A model generated the notes under the pieces. The model searched no databases, was not told where the DNA came from, and saw nothing but the letters and a program-made list of their open reading frames with translations. The position numbers and the translations under genes were made by a program. Shown here piece after piece: positions 52,242 through 60,695 of a stretch of DNA of 64,000 nt (position 1 is its first letter; every line of letters begins with the position of its first letter). The DNA comes from Oscillospiraceae bacterium (lineage in GTDB: Bacteria; Bacillota; Clostridia; Oscillospirales; Ruminococcaceae). The stretch spans positions 186,001 to 250,000 of the forward strand of contig SVMX01000001.1 of the NCBI GenBank assembly GCA_015067175.1, written 5' to 3'.

Positions 52242-53453
52242 ATGTTTAATATCGCAATAGCACAATCGGGCGGCCCTACCGCCGCTATCAACGCTTCGCT
52301 TACAGGCGTATTCAACGGAGCGGAGGCTTGTCCCGACATTGACGAGATCTACGGCGCTGAAAACGGCATCGAGGGAATCCTCGGCGACCGCCTTTTAAAT
52401 CTCCGCAATATTCTGATGGACGAGCACGACAAACAGCTTCTTATGAAAACTCCGTCCACGATACTCGGCTCCTGCCGCTTCAAGCTGAAAGATTTTGAGG
52501 AGGACGAGGAAAGCTATATTAAGATACTCGACACGTTCAACCGCCACAACATCAAGGCTTTCTTCTACATCGGCGGAAACGACTCGATGGATACCGTAAT
52601 GAAGCTCAACCGCTATTTCACAGCGCAGGGCATCGACATCAAGGTCATCGGTGTTCCCAAGACCATCGACAACGATGTTACCGAAACCGACCATACTCCG
52701 GGCTTTGGCTCTGCGGCGAAATATGTTGCTACCTCTCTGCAGGAGATAATCCGCGACTGCCGCGTATATTCCATTCCCTCCGTCACTATCGTTGAGATAA
52801 TGGGCCGTGACGCGGGTTGGCTTGCAGCTTCGTCATGCGTGCTTCGCGCAAACGGTGAGCCTGCACCGCACATGATCTATCTGCCCGAGGGCGATTTCTC
52901 CGCGGAGAAATTCCTTGCTGATATAAAACAGGCTCAACTCCGCTACAAGGCAGTCATAGTTGCCGTTTCCGAGGGCATAAAGCTCAATGATGACAGCGAC
53001 GAAAGCGGTGCTGTTGACGCATTCGGTCACGCAATGCTCGGCGGCATCGGAAAGCAGCTTGAAAAGTTCGTTTCCTCTCACATCGGCTGCAAGGTGCGCT
53101 CTATTGAGCTTAACGTTATGCAGCGATGCAGCTCACACATTGCGTCGCTCACCGACATCGAAGAAGCCGAGCGTATAGGCAGAGAAGCTGTAGCCGCTGC
53201 TATAGAGCGCGGCGAAAGCGGCATGATGATGTGCTTTAAGCGTATCAGCAACAATCCCTACCGCTGCGAGGTATTTTCCGCCGATATTTCAAAGATCGCA
53301 AATCAGGAGAAGAAATTCCCTCGCGAGTGGATAAACCTCGAGGGAAACAACGTTACGATAGACGCGCTGAACTATTTCCTGCCGCTCATTCAGGGCGAAC
53401 CCGAGATAGAATACCGCAACGGTATCCCCGTACATTTCAGATTAGACCAGTAA
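52242..53453 (+). CDS. Phosphofructokinase, probably PPi-dependent
   Basis: 403 residues. AQSGGPTAAINASLTGV opens the fold. The donor motif GGNDS (111-115) has Asp where ATP enzymes have Gly, and PKTIDND (139-145) has the Lys that fills the ATP pocket; both mark PPi-dependent enzymes. VEIMGRDAGWLAAS and a C-terminal GIPVHFRLDQ fit. It interconverts fructose 6-phosphate and fructose 1,6-bisphosphate reversibly with pyrophosphate. Third gene of the operon with the ATP-type enzyme and mnmA. Confidence 0.94.
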   Translation: MFNIAIAQSGGPTAAINASLTGVFNGAEACPDIDEIYGAENGIEGILGDRLLNLRNILMDEHDKQLLMKTPSTILGSCRFKLKDFEEDEESYIKILDTFNRHNIKAFFYIGGNDSMDTVMKLNRYFTAQGIDIKVIGVPKTIDNDVTETDHTPGFGSAAKYVATSLQEIIRDCRVYSIPSVTIVEIMGRDAGWLAASSCVLRANGEPAPHMIYLPEGDFSAEKFLADIKQAQLRYKAVIVAVSEGIKLNDDSDESGAVDAFGHAMLGGIGKQLEKFVSSHIGCKVRSIELNVMQRCSSHIASLTDIEEAERIGREAVAAAIERGESGMMMCFKRISNNPYRCEVFSADISKIANQEKKFPREWINLEGNNVTIDALNYFLPLIQGEPEIEYRNGIPVHFRLDQ

Positions 53454-53470
53454 AACCAAAACTTCAACAA

Positions 53471-53512
53471 GCCGCCGCACTTTGATCTGTGCAGCGGCCT
53501 GTTTATTATCTT
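53471..53512 (+). terminator. Terminator after the pfk-mnmA-pfk operon
   Basis: GCCGCCGCAC and GTGCAGCGGC form a 10-bp stem with one mismatch; CTGTTTATTATC then TTGGTTTTTT follow. Confidence 0.6.
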
Positions 53513-53548
53513 GGTTTTTTAATATTATTAGCTTCGGCATTAGGCGCT

Positions 53549-54712
53549 CTAAAAAAGCGCTGTCTTAGTTCCGCTGTCAGCCATGCGGCGCAGCTCACGC
53601 AGCAGCGCTTCGACCTCTGCCGCTGTTGTGAAAACGGACGGCGAAAACCGCACAGTGCCGCTTTCGAGCGTTCCAAGCTTTTTGTGTGCCATAGGCGCAC
53701 AGTGAAGTCCGCCTCTCAGGCAAAAGCCGCGCTCGCCCAGTATCTGCGACACCTCAGACGAATGCTTATCTCGCACATTGAACGACACAACGGGCGCATA
53801 CAGCGAAAGATTTCCGACTGTAATATCCGCGTACAGCTTAACGCCGTCAATATGCCGCGCACCGTTGCAAAAGCGGCGGCACAGCTCAAGCTCATGCCGC
53901 AGTATCGCTTCGGGAGTTCGCTCCTTAACGAATCGCGCACCCGCTCCAAGAGCTATCGCGCCCGCGGTGTTTATCGTGCCGCTTTCAAAGCGGTCGGGTG
54001 TAAAATCAGGATGAACAGGACTTTCCGAGGCGCTGCCCGTTCCGCCCTCGATGAGAGTTTTAAGCGTGTAGCTGCCATCGGATATCAAAAGCCCCGTACC
54101 CATCGGACCGTAAAGCCCCTTGTGACCCGCCGCGCAGATAAAGCTCACGCCGTTTCCTACTTTCAGCGGAAGCACGCCTGCGCCCTGCGCCGCGTCAACA
54201 ATAAACGGAACTCCCTTGCTTCTGCAAAGCTCCGCAAGGCGATATATCGGCAGCCTTTTACCCGTCACGTTGCTTGCCGCTGTGCATATCACCGCCGAAG
54301 TATCTCTGCGTATCGCGCGCTCGGCACGGGAAAGAGTCAGCTCCTCATCGTCCGAGCTTTCAAAAATACTGTAGCTTCCGCCGCTGCCCGCCGCGCACGA
54401 ATGTACGGGACGAAGCACCGCATTGTGCTCAACATCGCTTATCACAAAATGCGGCTTTCTGCCCGCTATGCCCTTTATCGCGTAATTCAGCGCCTGCGTG
54501 CAGTTAAGCGTAAATACAGTGTTTTCAGGCTCAGCGCCGAAAAGCTCGGCGCAGCTCATTCTGCTGTTGTAAACTTCCTCTGAGGTATGCGCGGAAAACG
54601 CATAGCCTCCCCGCCCCGGATTTGCCCCAAAGCTACGCATAGCCTCAGTCCATGCGCGGTATACCTGCGGCGGCTTCGGGTAAGTGGTCGCGGCGTTGTC
54701 AAGATATATCAC
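53549..54712 (-). CDS. Cysteine desulfurase-like aminotransferase class V
   Basis: 387 residues. IYLDNAATTYPKP is the family start; NPGRGGYAFS, AAGHKGLYGPMGTGLL (the PLP-binding Lys in GHK) and GLHCAPMAHKKLGT (the active-site Cys loop, RxGLHCAPxAH) fit the cysteine desulfurase/selenocysteine lyase group often paired with DUF3343. It would release sulfur or selenium from cysteine or selenocysteine. The start is taken as the GTG at 54712, overlapping the DUF3343 gene by 14 bp; the frame is open further upstream through that gene, but family alignment begins here. No selenium-protein gene is in the window. Confidence 0.88.
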   Translation of the reverse strand: MIYLDNAATTYPKPPQVYRAWTEAMRSFGANPGRGGYAFSAHTSEEVYNSRMSCAELFGAEPENTVFTLNCTQALNYAIKGIAGRKPHFVISDVEHNAVLRPVHSCAAGSGGSYSIFESSDDEELTLSRAERAIRRDTSAVICTAASNVTGKRLPIYRLAELCRSKGVPFIVDAAQGAGVLPLKVGNGVSFICAAGHKGLYGPMGTGLLISDGSYTLKTLIEGGTGSASESPVHPDFTPDRFESGTINTAGAIALGAGARFVKERTPEAILRHELELCRRFCNGARHIDGVKLYADITVGNLSLYAPVVSFNVRDKHSSEVSQILGERGFCLRGGLHCAPMAHKKLGTLESGTVRFSPSVFTTAAEVEALLRELRRMADSGTKTALF

Positions 54713-54902
54713 AGGGTATTCCCGCAGCAGAAAGCAGCAGACAAGCCTCCCGCCTGCCCGCATAAACACGCAGCGCAAAAGAGCAGCCTGCCCCCTGCCT
54801 GTGCGTTCTTTCAACCGTGCTGCGTATTCCCTTTTTCGCAAGCAGCGCCCGCGCCTTGTGCGCCTGCGTGGAATTTCGCATATTTATAGTAAAGCTGTCC
54901 AT
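54699..54902 (-). CDS. DUF3343 protein (putative Se/S carrier-like)
   Basis: 67 residues. Pattern of DUF3343: a short beta-alpha-beta protein (AHKARALLAKKGIRSTVERT, then GAGCSFALRVYAGR) with Cys near residue 41 and a late Cys in GIPCDI. Often encoded next to a cysteine desulfurase-like protein in selenium-using anaerobes, where it may carry sulfur or selenium. The ATG at 54902 has AAGGAGAG upstream. Its stop lies inside the next gene. Confidence 0.85.
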   Translation of the reverse strand: MDSFTINMRNSTQAHKARALLAKKGIRSTVERTHRQGAGCSFALRVYAGRREACLLLSAAGIPCDIS

Positions 54903-54988
54903 ATTGCTCTCCTTTTCTTTTTTGGGAAGTAAAAAACTCCCTGCTTTATTTTATGCAGCCCGGAAAAAAGCGTGAGAGCTATGGAATG

Positions 54989-55017
54989 TTGACAAGAGGG
55001 CAAGGTAATGATATAAT
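54989..55017 (+). promoter_or_regulatory. Promoter of the phoH-ybeY-dgkA operon
   Basis: Perfect TTGACA (54989-54994), a 17-bp spacer and perfect TATAAT (55012-55017). Confidence 0.88.
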
Positions 55018-55060
55018 AAAAACAGTTCGACCTTAATAACCAGCACAAGAAAGGAAACGT

Positions 55061-56032
55061 ATGTCAGAAGCTACTGTAAATATGGACAGCATGGAGCAGC
55101 TGCACGCCGTTTTCGGCGACCTTGACTGCAACGTAAATCTTATACAAAAAGCATTCGGAGTTACTATATTCAGCCGTGGCAGCGATATCAAGATATCGGG
55201 CGACAGCGACAGCAGCGTAAGCCGTGCCGAAAAGGCAATGCAGTCACTATCAAAGCTGCACTTCAAGGGCGAAGCGATAAACGAGCAGTCGGTGCGTTAC
55301 GTCATTTCAATGGTAAACGACGGCACCGAAAACGAGGTAGAAAATATGTCCTCGGACTGCGTTTGCGTAAGCTACTCGGGTAAGCCGATAAAGCCCAAAA
55401 CGCTCGGTCAGAAAAAATACTGCGATATGATACGCAAAAACACCATCACATTCGGCGTAGGCCCTGCAGGTACGGGTAAGACCTACCTTGCGGTAGCGCT
55501 TGCGGTTGCGGCTTTCAAGGCGCATGAGATACAGCGTATAATCCTCACGCGTCCCGCCGTTGAGGCAGGCGAAAAGCTGGGATTTCTCCCCGGCGACCTG
55601 CAGAACAAGGTAGACCCTTACCTCCGTCCGCTTTATGACGCACTGTTTGAGATGTTCGGACAGGAGGCTTTCAACCGCCATCTTGAGCGCGGCTCTATTG
55701 AAGTCGCTCCCCTCGCCTACATGAGAGGACGTACGCTTGACGACAGCTTTATCATTCTCGACGAGGCACAGAACACCACACGCGAGCAGATGAAGATGTT
55801 CCTTACGCGACTTGGCTTTAACAGCAAGATGGTCATTACAGGCGATATCACTCAGATAGACCTGCCCGAAACCAAAAAATCGGGACTTATCGAAGCTCTG
55901 CGCGTGCTGAAAAACGTTGACGATATCGCACAAAACCGCTTCAGCGACAAGGACGTAGTACGTCACAGACTTGTTCAGGACATCGTAAAGGCTTACGAAA
56001 ACGCCGCAAATCACGACAACAGGAGAAGCTAA
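55061..56032 (+). CDS. PhoH family ATPase
   Basis: 323 residues. An N-terminal KH-like region (about 20-85, GVTIFSRGSDIKISGDSDSS) is followed by the PhoH ATPase: KPKTLGQKKYCDMI, Walker A FGVGPAGTGKTYLAVALA, RPAVEAGEKLGFLPGDL and Walker B IILDEAQNTT. Cytoplasmic ATPase linked to RNA metabolism; function not fully settled. First gene of the common phoH-ybeY-dgkA group. Start ATG with AAAGGAAA upstream. Confidence 0.95.
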   Translation: MSEATVNMDSMEQLHAVFGDLDCNVNLIQKAFGVTIFSRGSDIKISGDSDSSVSRAEKAMQSLSKLHFKGEAINEQSVRYVISMVNDGTENEVENMSSDCVCVSYSGKPIKPKTLGQKKYCDMIRKNTITFGVGPAGTGKTYLAVALAVAAFKAHEIQRIILTRPAVEAGEKLGFLPGDLQNKVDPYLRPLYDALFEMFGQEAFNRHLERGSIEVAPLAYMRGRTLDDSFIILDEAQNTTREQMKMFLTRLGFNSKMVITGDITQIDLPETKKSGLIEALRVLKNVDDIAQNRFSDKDVVRHRLVQDIVKAYENAANHDNRRS

Positions 56033-56511
56033 TGAACATCGAGATATTTTACAGCAACGAGCAGGATAAGCTCGACCCGCCTGCCGATATAGAGCAGCTT
56101 ATAGAAAAATGCGCCCGCGCCGCACTCGCAGAGGAAGAAATAAACGAGAACGCGCAGGTTTCAGTGACGCTAGTGGATAACGAAGCTATCCGCGAGATAA
56201 ACCGCGAGCACCGCGATATCGACCGCGCGACCGATGTGCTGTCATTTCCGCTTGGCGACGAGGACAGCTTTGACACCGACCCCGAAACAGGCGCGATACT
56301 GCTCGGCGACATCGTGATAAGCCTTGAACGCGCCGCCGAACAGGCAAAGGAATACGGACACTCGTTCTACCGCGAGGTAGCTTTTCTGATAACACATTCG
56401 CTGTTCCATCTTCTCGGCTACGACCATGTTGACAGCGAGGAAGACGAAAAGCTGATGTTCGGTAAGCAGGACAAGGTGCTGGAGGCTCTCGGCATTACCC
56501 GCGAGGCGTGA
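56032..56511 (+). CDS. ybeY: Endoribonuclease/rRNA maturation factor YbeY
   Basis: 159 residues. The metal-binding motif HxxxHxxxxxH is present as HSLFHLLGYDH (about 127-137), preceded by the conserved TDVLSFPLG. YbeY matures the 3' end of 16S rRNA and takes part in ribosome quality control. The start overlaps the last base of the phoH stop; ribosome site AGGAG within phoH. Confidence 0.97.
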   Translation: MNIEIFYSNEQDKLDPPADIEQLIEKCARAALAEEEINENAQVSVTLVDNEAIREINREHRDIDRATDVLSFPLGDEDSFDTDPETGAILLGDIVISLERAAEQAKEYGHSFYREVAFLITHSLFHLLGYDHVDSEEDEKLMFGKQDKVLEALGITREA

Positions 56512-56512
56512 T

Positions 56513-56971
56513 ATGAAAAAATTTCTGAAAGGCTTTGCTTATGCGGGCCGCGGCTTTGTTACAGCGCTGCATGAGCGCAACTTCCGCTTTCACCTGTGCG
56601 CCGCGGCATTTGTGGTATTCTTTGGCTCGGGATTTTACGAGCTTTCAAGAGCGGAATGGGCGATACTTTTGCTCACTATCGGCTCGGTCATAGCGTTTGA
56701 AGCCGTAAACACCGCGATAGAACACCTTGCAAACAAGGTGACAACAGAGCAAAACGAAAATATACGCCGCTGCAAGGACTGCGCCGCTGCCGCCGTACTT
56801 ATCTCCTCAGTCGCCGCTGTCGGAGTCGGAATTGCTATTCTCGGAGATACCGAGCGGCTGTCCGCGATATGGACTTTCTACAGCTCAGATATTTGGCGAC
56901 TTTTAGCGCTTGCTGCTGCGGTTTTCGCCGCTGTGCTGTTGGTGTTTGTTCCCGAAAAAATAAAGAAATAA
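56513..56971 (+). CDS. dgkA: DgkA-type membrane kinase (undecaprenol/diacylglycerol kinase)
   Basis: 152 residues. The amphipathic start and EXNFRFH motif (ERNFRFHLCAAAF), the catalytic core FEAVNTAIEHLANKVT, then a cytoplasmic CKDCAAAAVLIS. Three usual membrane helices, plus a fourth hydrophobic segment at the C-terminus (LLALAAAVFAAVLLVFV). In Gram-positive bacteria this enzyme phosphorylates undecaprenol for cell-wall carrier recycling. Follows ybeY by 1 bp. Confidence 0.95.
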   Translation: MKKFLKGFAYAGRGFVTALHERNFRFHLCAAAFVVFFGSGFYELSRAEWAILLLTIGSVIAFEAVNTAIEHLANKVTTEQNENIRRCKDCAAAAVLISSVAAVGVGIAILGDTERLSAIWTFYSSDIWRLLALAAAVFAAVLLVFVPEKIKK

Positions 56972-57010
56972 AGGCGATATCAGGTACACTCTTTTAATTA
57001 GAAATGATTG

Positions 57011-57036
57011 ACCCCGCGGTTGTGAATCCGCGGGGT
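57011..57036 (+). terminator. GC-rich stem-loop after dgkA
   Basis: ACCCCGCGG and CCGCGGGGT form a perfect 9-bp stem with an 8-base loop. T-runs on both sides are poor; it lies between convergent genes and may act in both directions. Confidence 0.55.
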
Positions 57037-57074
57037 TAAAAGTTTATATATGGCGAATTTCCCTTGCGTTTTGT

Positions 57075-57563
57075 TCATACAGGAGGAAGCACGATGACCT
57101 TTTTCCCCTGCTTTTTTGCGTAATCAACAGTATACTGCGTGCCGCCGCTCTTTCCGTCATACACAGCAAGCAGAACATCGCACAGCGAAACAAGCTCTCG
57201 GTTGCGGCGATACATACAATCCCATGTGTATGTGGAGCTTATGCACTTCACTGCGCTGCACTGAGCCAAGATATCATTATACCGCTTCTGCTGCTCAGCT
57301 GTCCACTTTATCTCCTGTCCCTTGCACGGGATAACTGCAAACAATCGTATTTCAGGGCGAGTTTTTTTCAGCTCCAGTACCGCCTCGGCGCACCATGTAT
57401 CCACGCCGAGAGCCATACCCGAGAAAAAATCGCGCGCACCGCTGTCAGCAAGTGACGCTATCTGCGCAGAAATGCGCTCTTTAAGCTCTATGCAAAGCGG
57501 GTCGTCCTCGCCGAAAAACGGCAGCTTTGTCGGACGATAGCCCGTAAATGAAACCTTATACAT
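57075..57563 (-). CDS. SLOG-family protein (YpsA/DUF1273-like)
   Basis: 162 residues. SFTGYRPTKLPFFGED is the typical start, FFSGMALGVDTWCAEAVLEL the glycine loop of the Rossmann-like nucleotide-binding fold, and LLAVYDGKSGGTQYTVDYAK the second conserved loop. SLOG proteins are thought to bind nucleotide-derived ligands; the bacterial YpsA has been linked to cell division and stress. Stands alone; exact role unknown. Confidence 0.87.
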   Translation of the reverse strand: MYKVSFTGYRPTKLPFFGEDDPLCIELKERISAQIASLADSGARDFFSGMALGVDTWCAEAVLELKKTRPEIRLFAVIPCKGQEIKWTAEQQKRYNDILAQCSAVKCISSTYTWDCMYRRNRELVSLCDVLLAVYDGKSGGTQYTVDYAKKQGKKVIVLPPV

Positions 57564-57636
57564 ACCGCAGACCTCCGTTCACAATATCATTATACCATGA
57601 ACATTTTCGTTTTTCAAGTACTTTTTCAAAAAAATC

Positions 57637-57838
57637 AGGGAGCTTTTACGCTCCCTCCAGCTTGTCGAAAAACTATGTTTTCGCCCGCGAAGCGGGCATT
57701 TTTTATAATTTTTTGACCGAATTCACTTCGGTCAAAAAACACTGCTGTCCGCACAACTGTACTAACCGAGCGCGTGCTCGGCTATGACGCGGGCAGTGCG
57801 GATGTTTCGACGGTCTCCAGGGAGCTTTTATGCTCCCT
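57637..57838. repeat. Palindrome-rich intergenic element, about 200 bp
   Basis: Both ends are the hairpin AGGGAGC-N6-GCTCCCT (57637-57656, 57819-57838). Next inside, GTCGAAA and TTTCGAC lie as inverted copies. The middle holds CCCGC-GAAG-CGGG followed by TTTTTT, TTGACCGAA-TTCAC-TTCGGTCAA and CCGAGC-GCGT-GCTCGG. No gene. It looks like a folded RNA or a small non-autonomous palindromic element. Confidence 0.7.
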
Positions 57839-57845
57839 CAACTTT

Positions 57846-57932
57846 TTATTCAGATGTCTGTTTTTTAATACCGAACATTGCTCTGAGCAAGCCCGCAAAA
57901 AGCTTCGGGCTTTTTACCACAACTATCTTCAT
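57846..57932 (-). CDS. spoVM: Stage V sporulation protein M
   Basis: 28 residues: an amphipathic helix opening MKIVVVKSPKLFAGLLRAMF and ending GIKKQTSE. It matches SpoVM of Bacillus and Clostridia (KLPKFLGGIVRAMLG), including the Pro at position 9 that bends the helix. SpoVM recognises the curved forespore membrane and anchors the coat basement protein SpoIVA. The ATG has AAAGGAGCG upstream. Easily missed because of its size; a longer open frame through it has no homology upstream of this Met. Confidence 0.9.
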   Translation of the reverse strand: MKIVVVKSPKLFAGLLRAMFGIKKQTSE

Positions 57933-57946
57933 ATGTAACGCTCCTT

Positions 57947-58111
57947 TCAAAGCCGAATGAGGAATAGCCCCAGAACGATGAACAGCACCGCCACGGCGAA
58001 AAGCAGAAGCTTCACCGAAAAGAACGAAATGCACATCACTGCCCCGAAAAACGCTATCAACGCAAGCACTCCGCACCTTGAACGTCCGTGTCTTTTCTTC
58101 GGTCTGCGCAC
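57947..58111 (-). CDS. Small two-helix membrane protein upstream of spoVM
   Basis: 54 residues from the GTG at 58111: a basic head (RRPKKRHGRSRC), then two hydrophobic segments (GVLALIAFFGAVMCISFF and LLLFAVAVLFIVLGLFLI) ending in RL. A GGGGGTGA site lies 5 bases upstream; GTG 58120 is an in-frame alternative. It ends 14 bp before spoVM, whose ribosome site follows its stop, so the two probably share a message. Family not recognised; a sporulation role is inferred from position. Confidence 0.55.
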   Translation of the reverse strand: MRRPKKRHGRSRCGVLALIAFFGAVMCISFFSVKLLLFAVAVLFIVLGLFLIRL

Positions 58112-58249
58112 CGCCGTCACCCCCTGTTCCCGTTCGCACGGAGCCTCCTCCGCGCTAATACATAATATTCAAACCAAGAAAAAGGGTGACTGATATTTCA
58201 GCTAAGCAAAATTTATGTCATAGAGAAAAAGAGCCTTAATGAGCGCCTA

Positions 58250-58969
58250 TCAGCGTTCAAGCGGCGCGGAGTTTTCCACGGCAATAGTGCTGTGCTCCCT
58301 TAAATAAGGCTGATATACCCATCTCACGCCGTTCGTGATAACACGCTGAATGTTTTTGTCGTGATAGATCGGATATTCCTCATGACCGGGCTGAAAATAG
58401 AAGATACGTCCCATTCCGCGCGTGAAAGTAACACCGCTGCGGAACACCTCTCCGCCCGCAAACCAGCCGAGGAATATCGTAACATCGGGATTTGGAATGT
58501 CGAACGGCTCGCCGTACATCTCCTCCATCGGCAGCTCAAAATGCATAGGTACGCCCTGTGCGATAGGGTGCGAGGGCATAGCGCACCAGATACGCTCCCT
58601 GTCGCCGTGACGCCATTTCAGATTAAGAGTTGTGCCGAGCAGCGCTTTCATCAGCTTGCTGTGGTGCGCGGAATGCAGCGCAACAAGTCCCATTCCTCCG
58701 AGAACGTGCCGCTGCACACGCTGTACCACCGCGTCATCTACCTTTTCATGCGCACGATGTCCCCACCATATAAGAACATCGGTGTCAGAAAGAAGCTCCT
58801 CGGAAAGCCCGTGCTCGGGCTGAGAGAGCGTTGCGGTGCGCACTGTGATGTCCTCGTTTGTGCCGAGAAATTCCGCAATACAGCCGTGTATTCCGTTAGG
58901 ATATATCTCAGCGACCTCAGGCTGCTCGATCTCATGGATATATTCGTTCCATACCGTTACTTTTATCAT
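58250..58969 (-). CDS. ThuA-domain protein
   Basis: 239 residues with the ThuA (trehalose utilisation) fold: [49 protein letters not shown] and [19 protein letters not shown]. It is a class I glutamine amidotransferase-like fold, and its role is linked to sugar oxidation or metabolism without a settled reaction. It overlaps the upstream sugar isomerase-like gene by 4 bp, a common pairing in carbohydrate operons. Confidence 0.9.
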   Translation of the reverse strand: MIKVTVWNEYIHEIEQPEVAEIYPNGIHGCIAEFLGTNEDITVRTATLSQPEHGLSEELLSDTDVLIWWGHRAHEKVDDAVVQRVQRHVLGGMGLVALHSAHHSKLMKALLGTTLNLKWRHGDRERIWCAMPSHPIAQGVPMHFELPMEEMYGEPFDIPNPDVTIFLGWFAGGEVFRSGVTFTRGMGRIFYFQPGHEEYPIYHDKNIQRVITNGVRWVYQPYLREHSTIAVENSAPLER

Positions 58970-59796
58970 ATTCTCTCCGTGGTCTTCAAAATATTTTCCG
59001 CCGATCTTTTAATATACAAAATCTGCTCAGCCGCGCCGAAATGCTCTATAGCTAAAACTCCGTCATAGCCGTCAGCGACAAGCTTTTTGATAAGCTTATC
59101 AATGCCGATAACGCCGCCGCAGACCTCCGCAGGATACATCACAGCGCCCGAAAGGTCAGCCTTTCCGTTTGAACCCGCCTTGTCCGCACGCGCCGCGTCA
59201 TAGCTTCGGTCTTTTAGATGAACGTGCGCTATCCTGTCGCAAAGCAGCGAATAAGCTTTTTCGGCGTCCTCAAGGCAATAGCGGAAATTTCCCGTGTCAA
59301 ACGTGTACATAAGCCCCTCGCACCTATCGAGGAGATATCGGATATCCTCCATCTTGCAGCACGGGGAATTTATATCGTCAAAATCCTCAACCGTAACGGT
59401 AACGCCATATTCCTTTGCGACTTCGCACATACGCGAAATCCCCTCACAAAACAGCTCCATCTGCTCGGACTTTTCTCTGCCGCTTTCGAAAAATCCGGGA
59501 ATACACAGCACTTTTTTAGCACCGAAATACTGCGCAGTTTCAAAAAGTCCGCGATATTTCTGCTCCGACTGCTCTGCGCTGTCATGCAGAAAATCAAAAT
59601 GCGCGTAGATACACGAAACGCTCATGCCACATTTGTCAAAAAGCGACTTTTGACCCTCTTTATCGGAGAGCCGCCAAAGGTCGCAGTCTAAAAAATCTAT
59701 GCCGCAGACTTTCGCGTATTCAAGAGCGGCTTCCACAGAAATTCCGCTTTGCTGTGCGGCTTCAAATATATGCTCATAAAAAACAGACAGTTTCAT
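58966..59796 (-). CDS. Sugar phosphate isomerase/epimerase-like TIM barrel
   Basis: 276 residues, xylose-isomerase-like (AP endonuclease 2) barrel. Metal and catalytic positions are suggested by VTVEDFDD (Glu near 157), MYTFDTGNF (Asp near 191), AHVHLKD (His near 215) and LAIEHFG (Glu near 258). Such enzymes isomerise or epimerise free sugars or inositols. Operon with the ThuA protein points to a shared sugar pathway. Confidence 0.88.
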   Translation of the reverse strand: MKLSVFYEHIFEAAQQSGISVEAALEYAKVCGIDFLDCDLWRLSDKEGQKSLFDKCGMSVSCIYAHFDFLHDSAEQSEQKYRGLFETAQYFGAKKVLCIPGFFESGREKSEQMELFCEGISRMCEVAKEYGVTVTVEDFDDINSPCCKMEDIRYLLDRCEGLMYTFDTGNFRYCLEDAEKAYSLLCDRIAHVHLKDRSYDAARADKAGSNGKADLSGAVMYPAEVCGGVIGIDKLIKKLVADGYDGVLAIEHFGAAEQILYIKRSAENILKTTERI

Positions 59797-59850
59797 AATA
59801 ACACCTCGAAATTATTTTAGCATATAATCAGCGTGTTTTCAAGCGGTTTC

Positions 59851-59880
59851 TTGACAAGGACATCACAATGGTGATATAAT
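59851..59880 (+). promoter_or_regulatory. Promoter of the GNAT/membrane protein pair
   Basis: Perfect TTGACA (59851-59856), an 18-bp spacer and perfect TATAAT (59875-59880). Confidence 0.8.
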
Positions 59881-59909
59881 TCGGACAGATACATTAAAGG
59901 GAGATAGTT

Positions 59910-60695
59910 ATGACAGAATACGAAATATTCAAAAGCTGCTTTCCACAGCTTAGAATAAACGAAAACGCATTTTTAAAACTCGCCTTTTCGGAAGATACAA
60001 AGTGCTTTCATAACACAGAGGCTTTCGCGTGCTGCGACGGTGACAGACTTACGCTGCTGTGCGTTGCGCCGAAACAGCGCGGCCAAGGCATTGGCTCGGA
60101 GCTTCTGAAAAAATGCGAGGATTACGCTAAAAGCCTCGGCAAAGAAAAGCTTTCCATAAGCGGCGGTATAATAGCAGGTGCAGCCGAGGGCAGCTCGGAA
60201 TTTTTTGCAAAGCGCGGTTATACTCTCGGTGGCAGTTTCTGCGAGATGGAGCTTCCCCTTGACGGCTTCACCGCGCCGAATGCGGAGCTTCCTCAGAATG
60301 TGGACTTCCGCTTTTTCGACGGTGATATAAAAGTTATCCGCTCCGCTGTGGAAGAAGTAGATAACGAATGGGTGCAGTATTTCAATGCGGACGGGCGTTT
60401 TTTCTGCTGCTATGCAGACGGTGAGCTTGCCTCTTTCTGCATAATCGACGAGGACGTTAGATGTGCGCTGTCAGACGAAAATTCCCAGATAGGAAGCATC
60501 GGCTGTGTCGGCACTGTACCGAAATTCCGCAGAATGGGACTGGGACTTCACATGGTAGCACTGGGCGCACAATGGCTTAAAACACATGGCTGCAACAAGG
60601 TGTTCATTCACTACACACATCTTGATAAGTGGTACGGAAAGCTTGGCGCAAAGGTATTTCTACGATTTACCGCCGCCGAAAAGGAGCTTCTATGA
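59910..60695 (+). CDS. GNAT-family acetyltransferase (two domains)
   Basis: 261 residues. The first domain has VAPKQRGQGIGSELLKKCED (acetyl-CoA loop, about 49-68) and FFAKRGYTLGG; the second has GTVPKFRRMGLGLHMVALGA (about 200-219) and DKWYGKLGAKVF. Acceptor unknown. It overlaps the following membrane-protein gene by 4 bp. Confidence 0.9.
   Translation: MTEYEIFKSCFPQLRINENAFLKLAFSEDTKCFHNTEAFACCDGDRLTLLCVAPKQRGQGIGSELLKKCEDYAKSLGKEKLSISGGIIAGAAEGSSEFFAKRGYTLGGSFCEMELPLDGFTAPNAELPQNVDFRFFDGDIKVIRSAVEEVDNEWVQYFNADGRFFCCYADGELASFCIIDEDVRCALSDENSQIGSIGCVGTVPKFRRMGLGLHMVALGAQWLKTHGCNKVFIHYTHLDKWYGKLGAKVFLRFTAAEKELL

Noticed and set aside
53489-54583. 364-codon plus-strand frame opposite the desulfurase-like gene
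   Set aside because: Arg/Ala-rich shadow of a well-supported gene; no start context.
57846-58139. 97-codon frame ending in SpoVM
   Set aside because: Only the last 28 residues match SpoVM, and they have their own ATG and ribosome site. The upstream part reads the small membrane-protein gene in the wrong frame.
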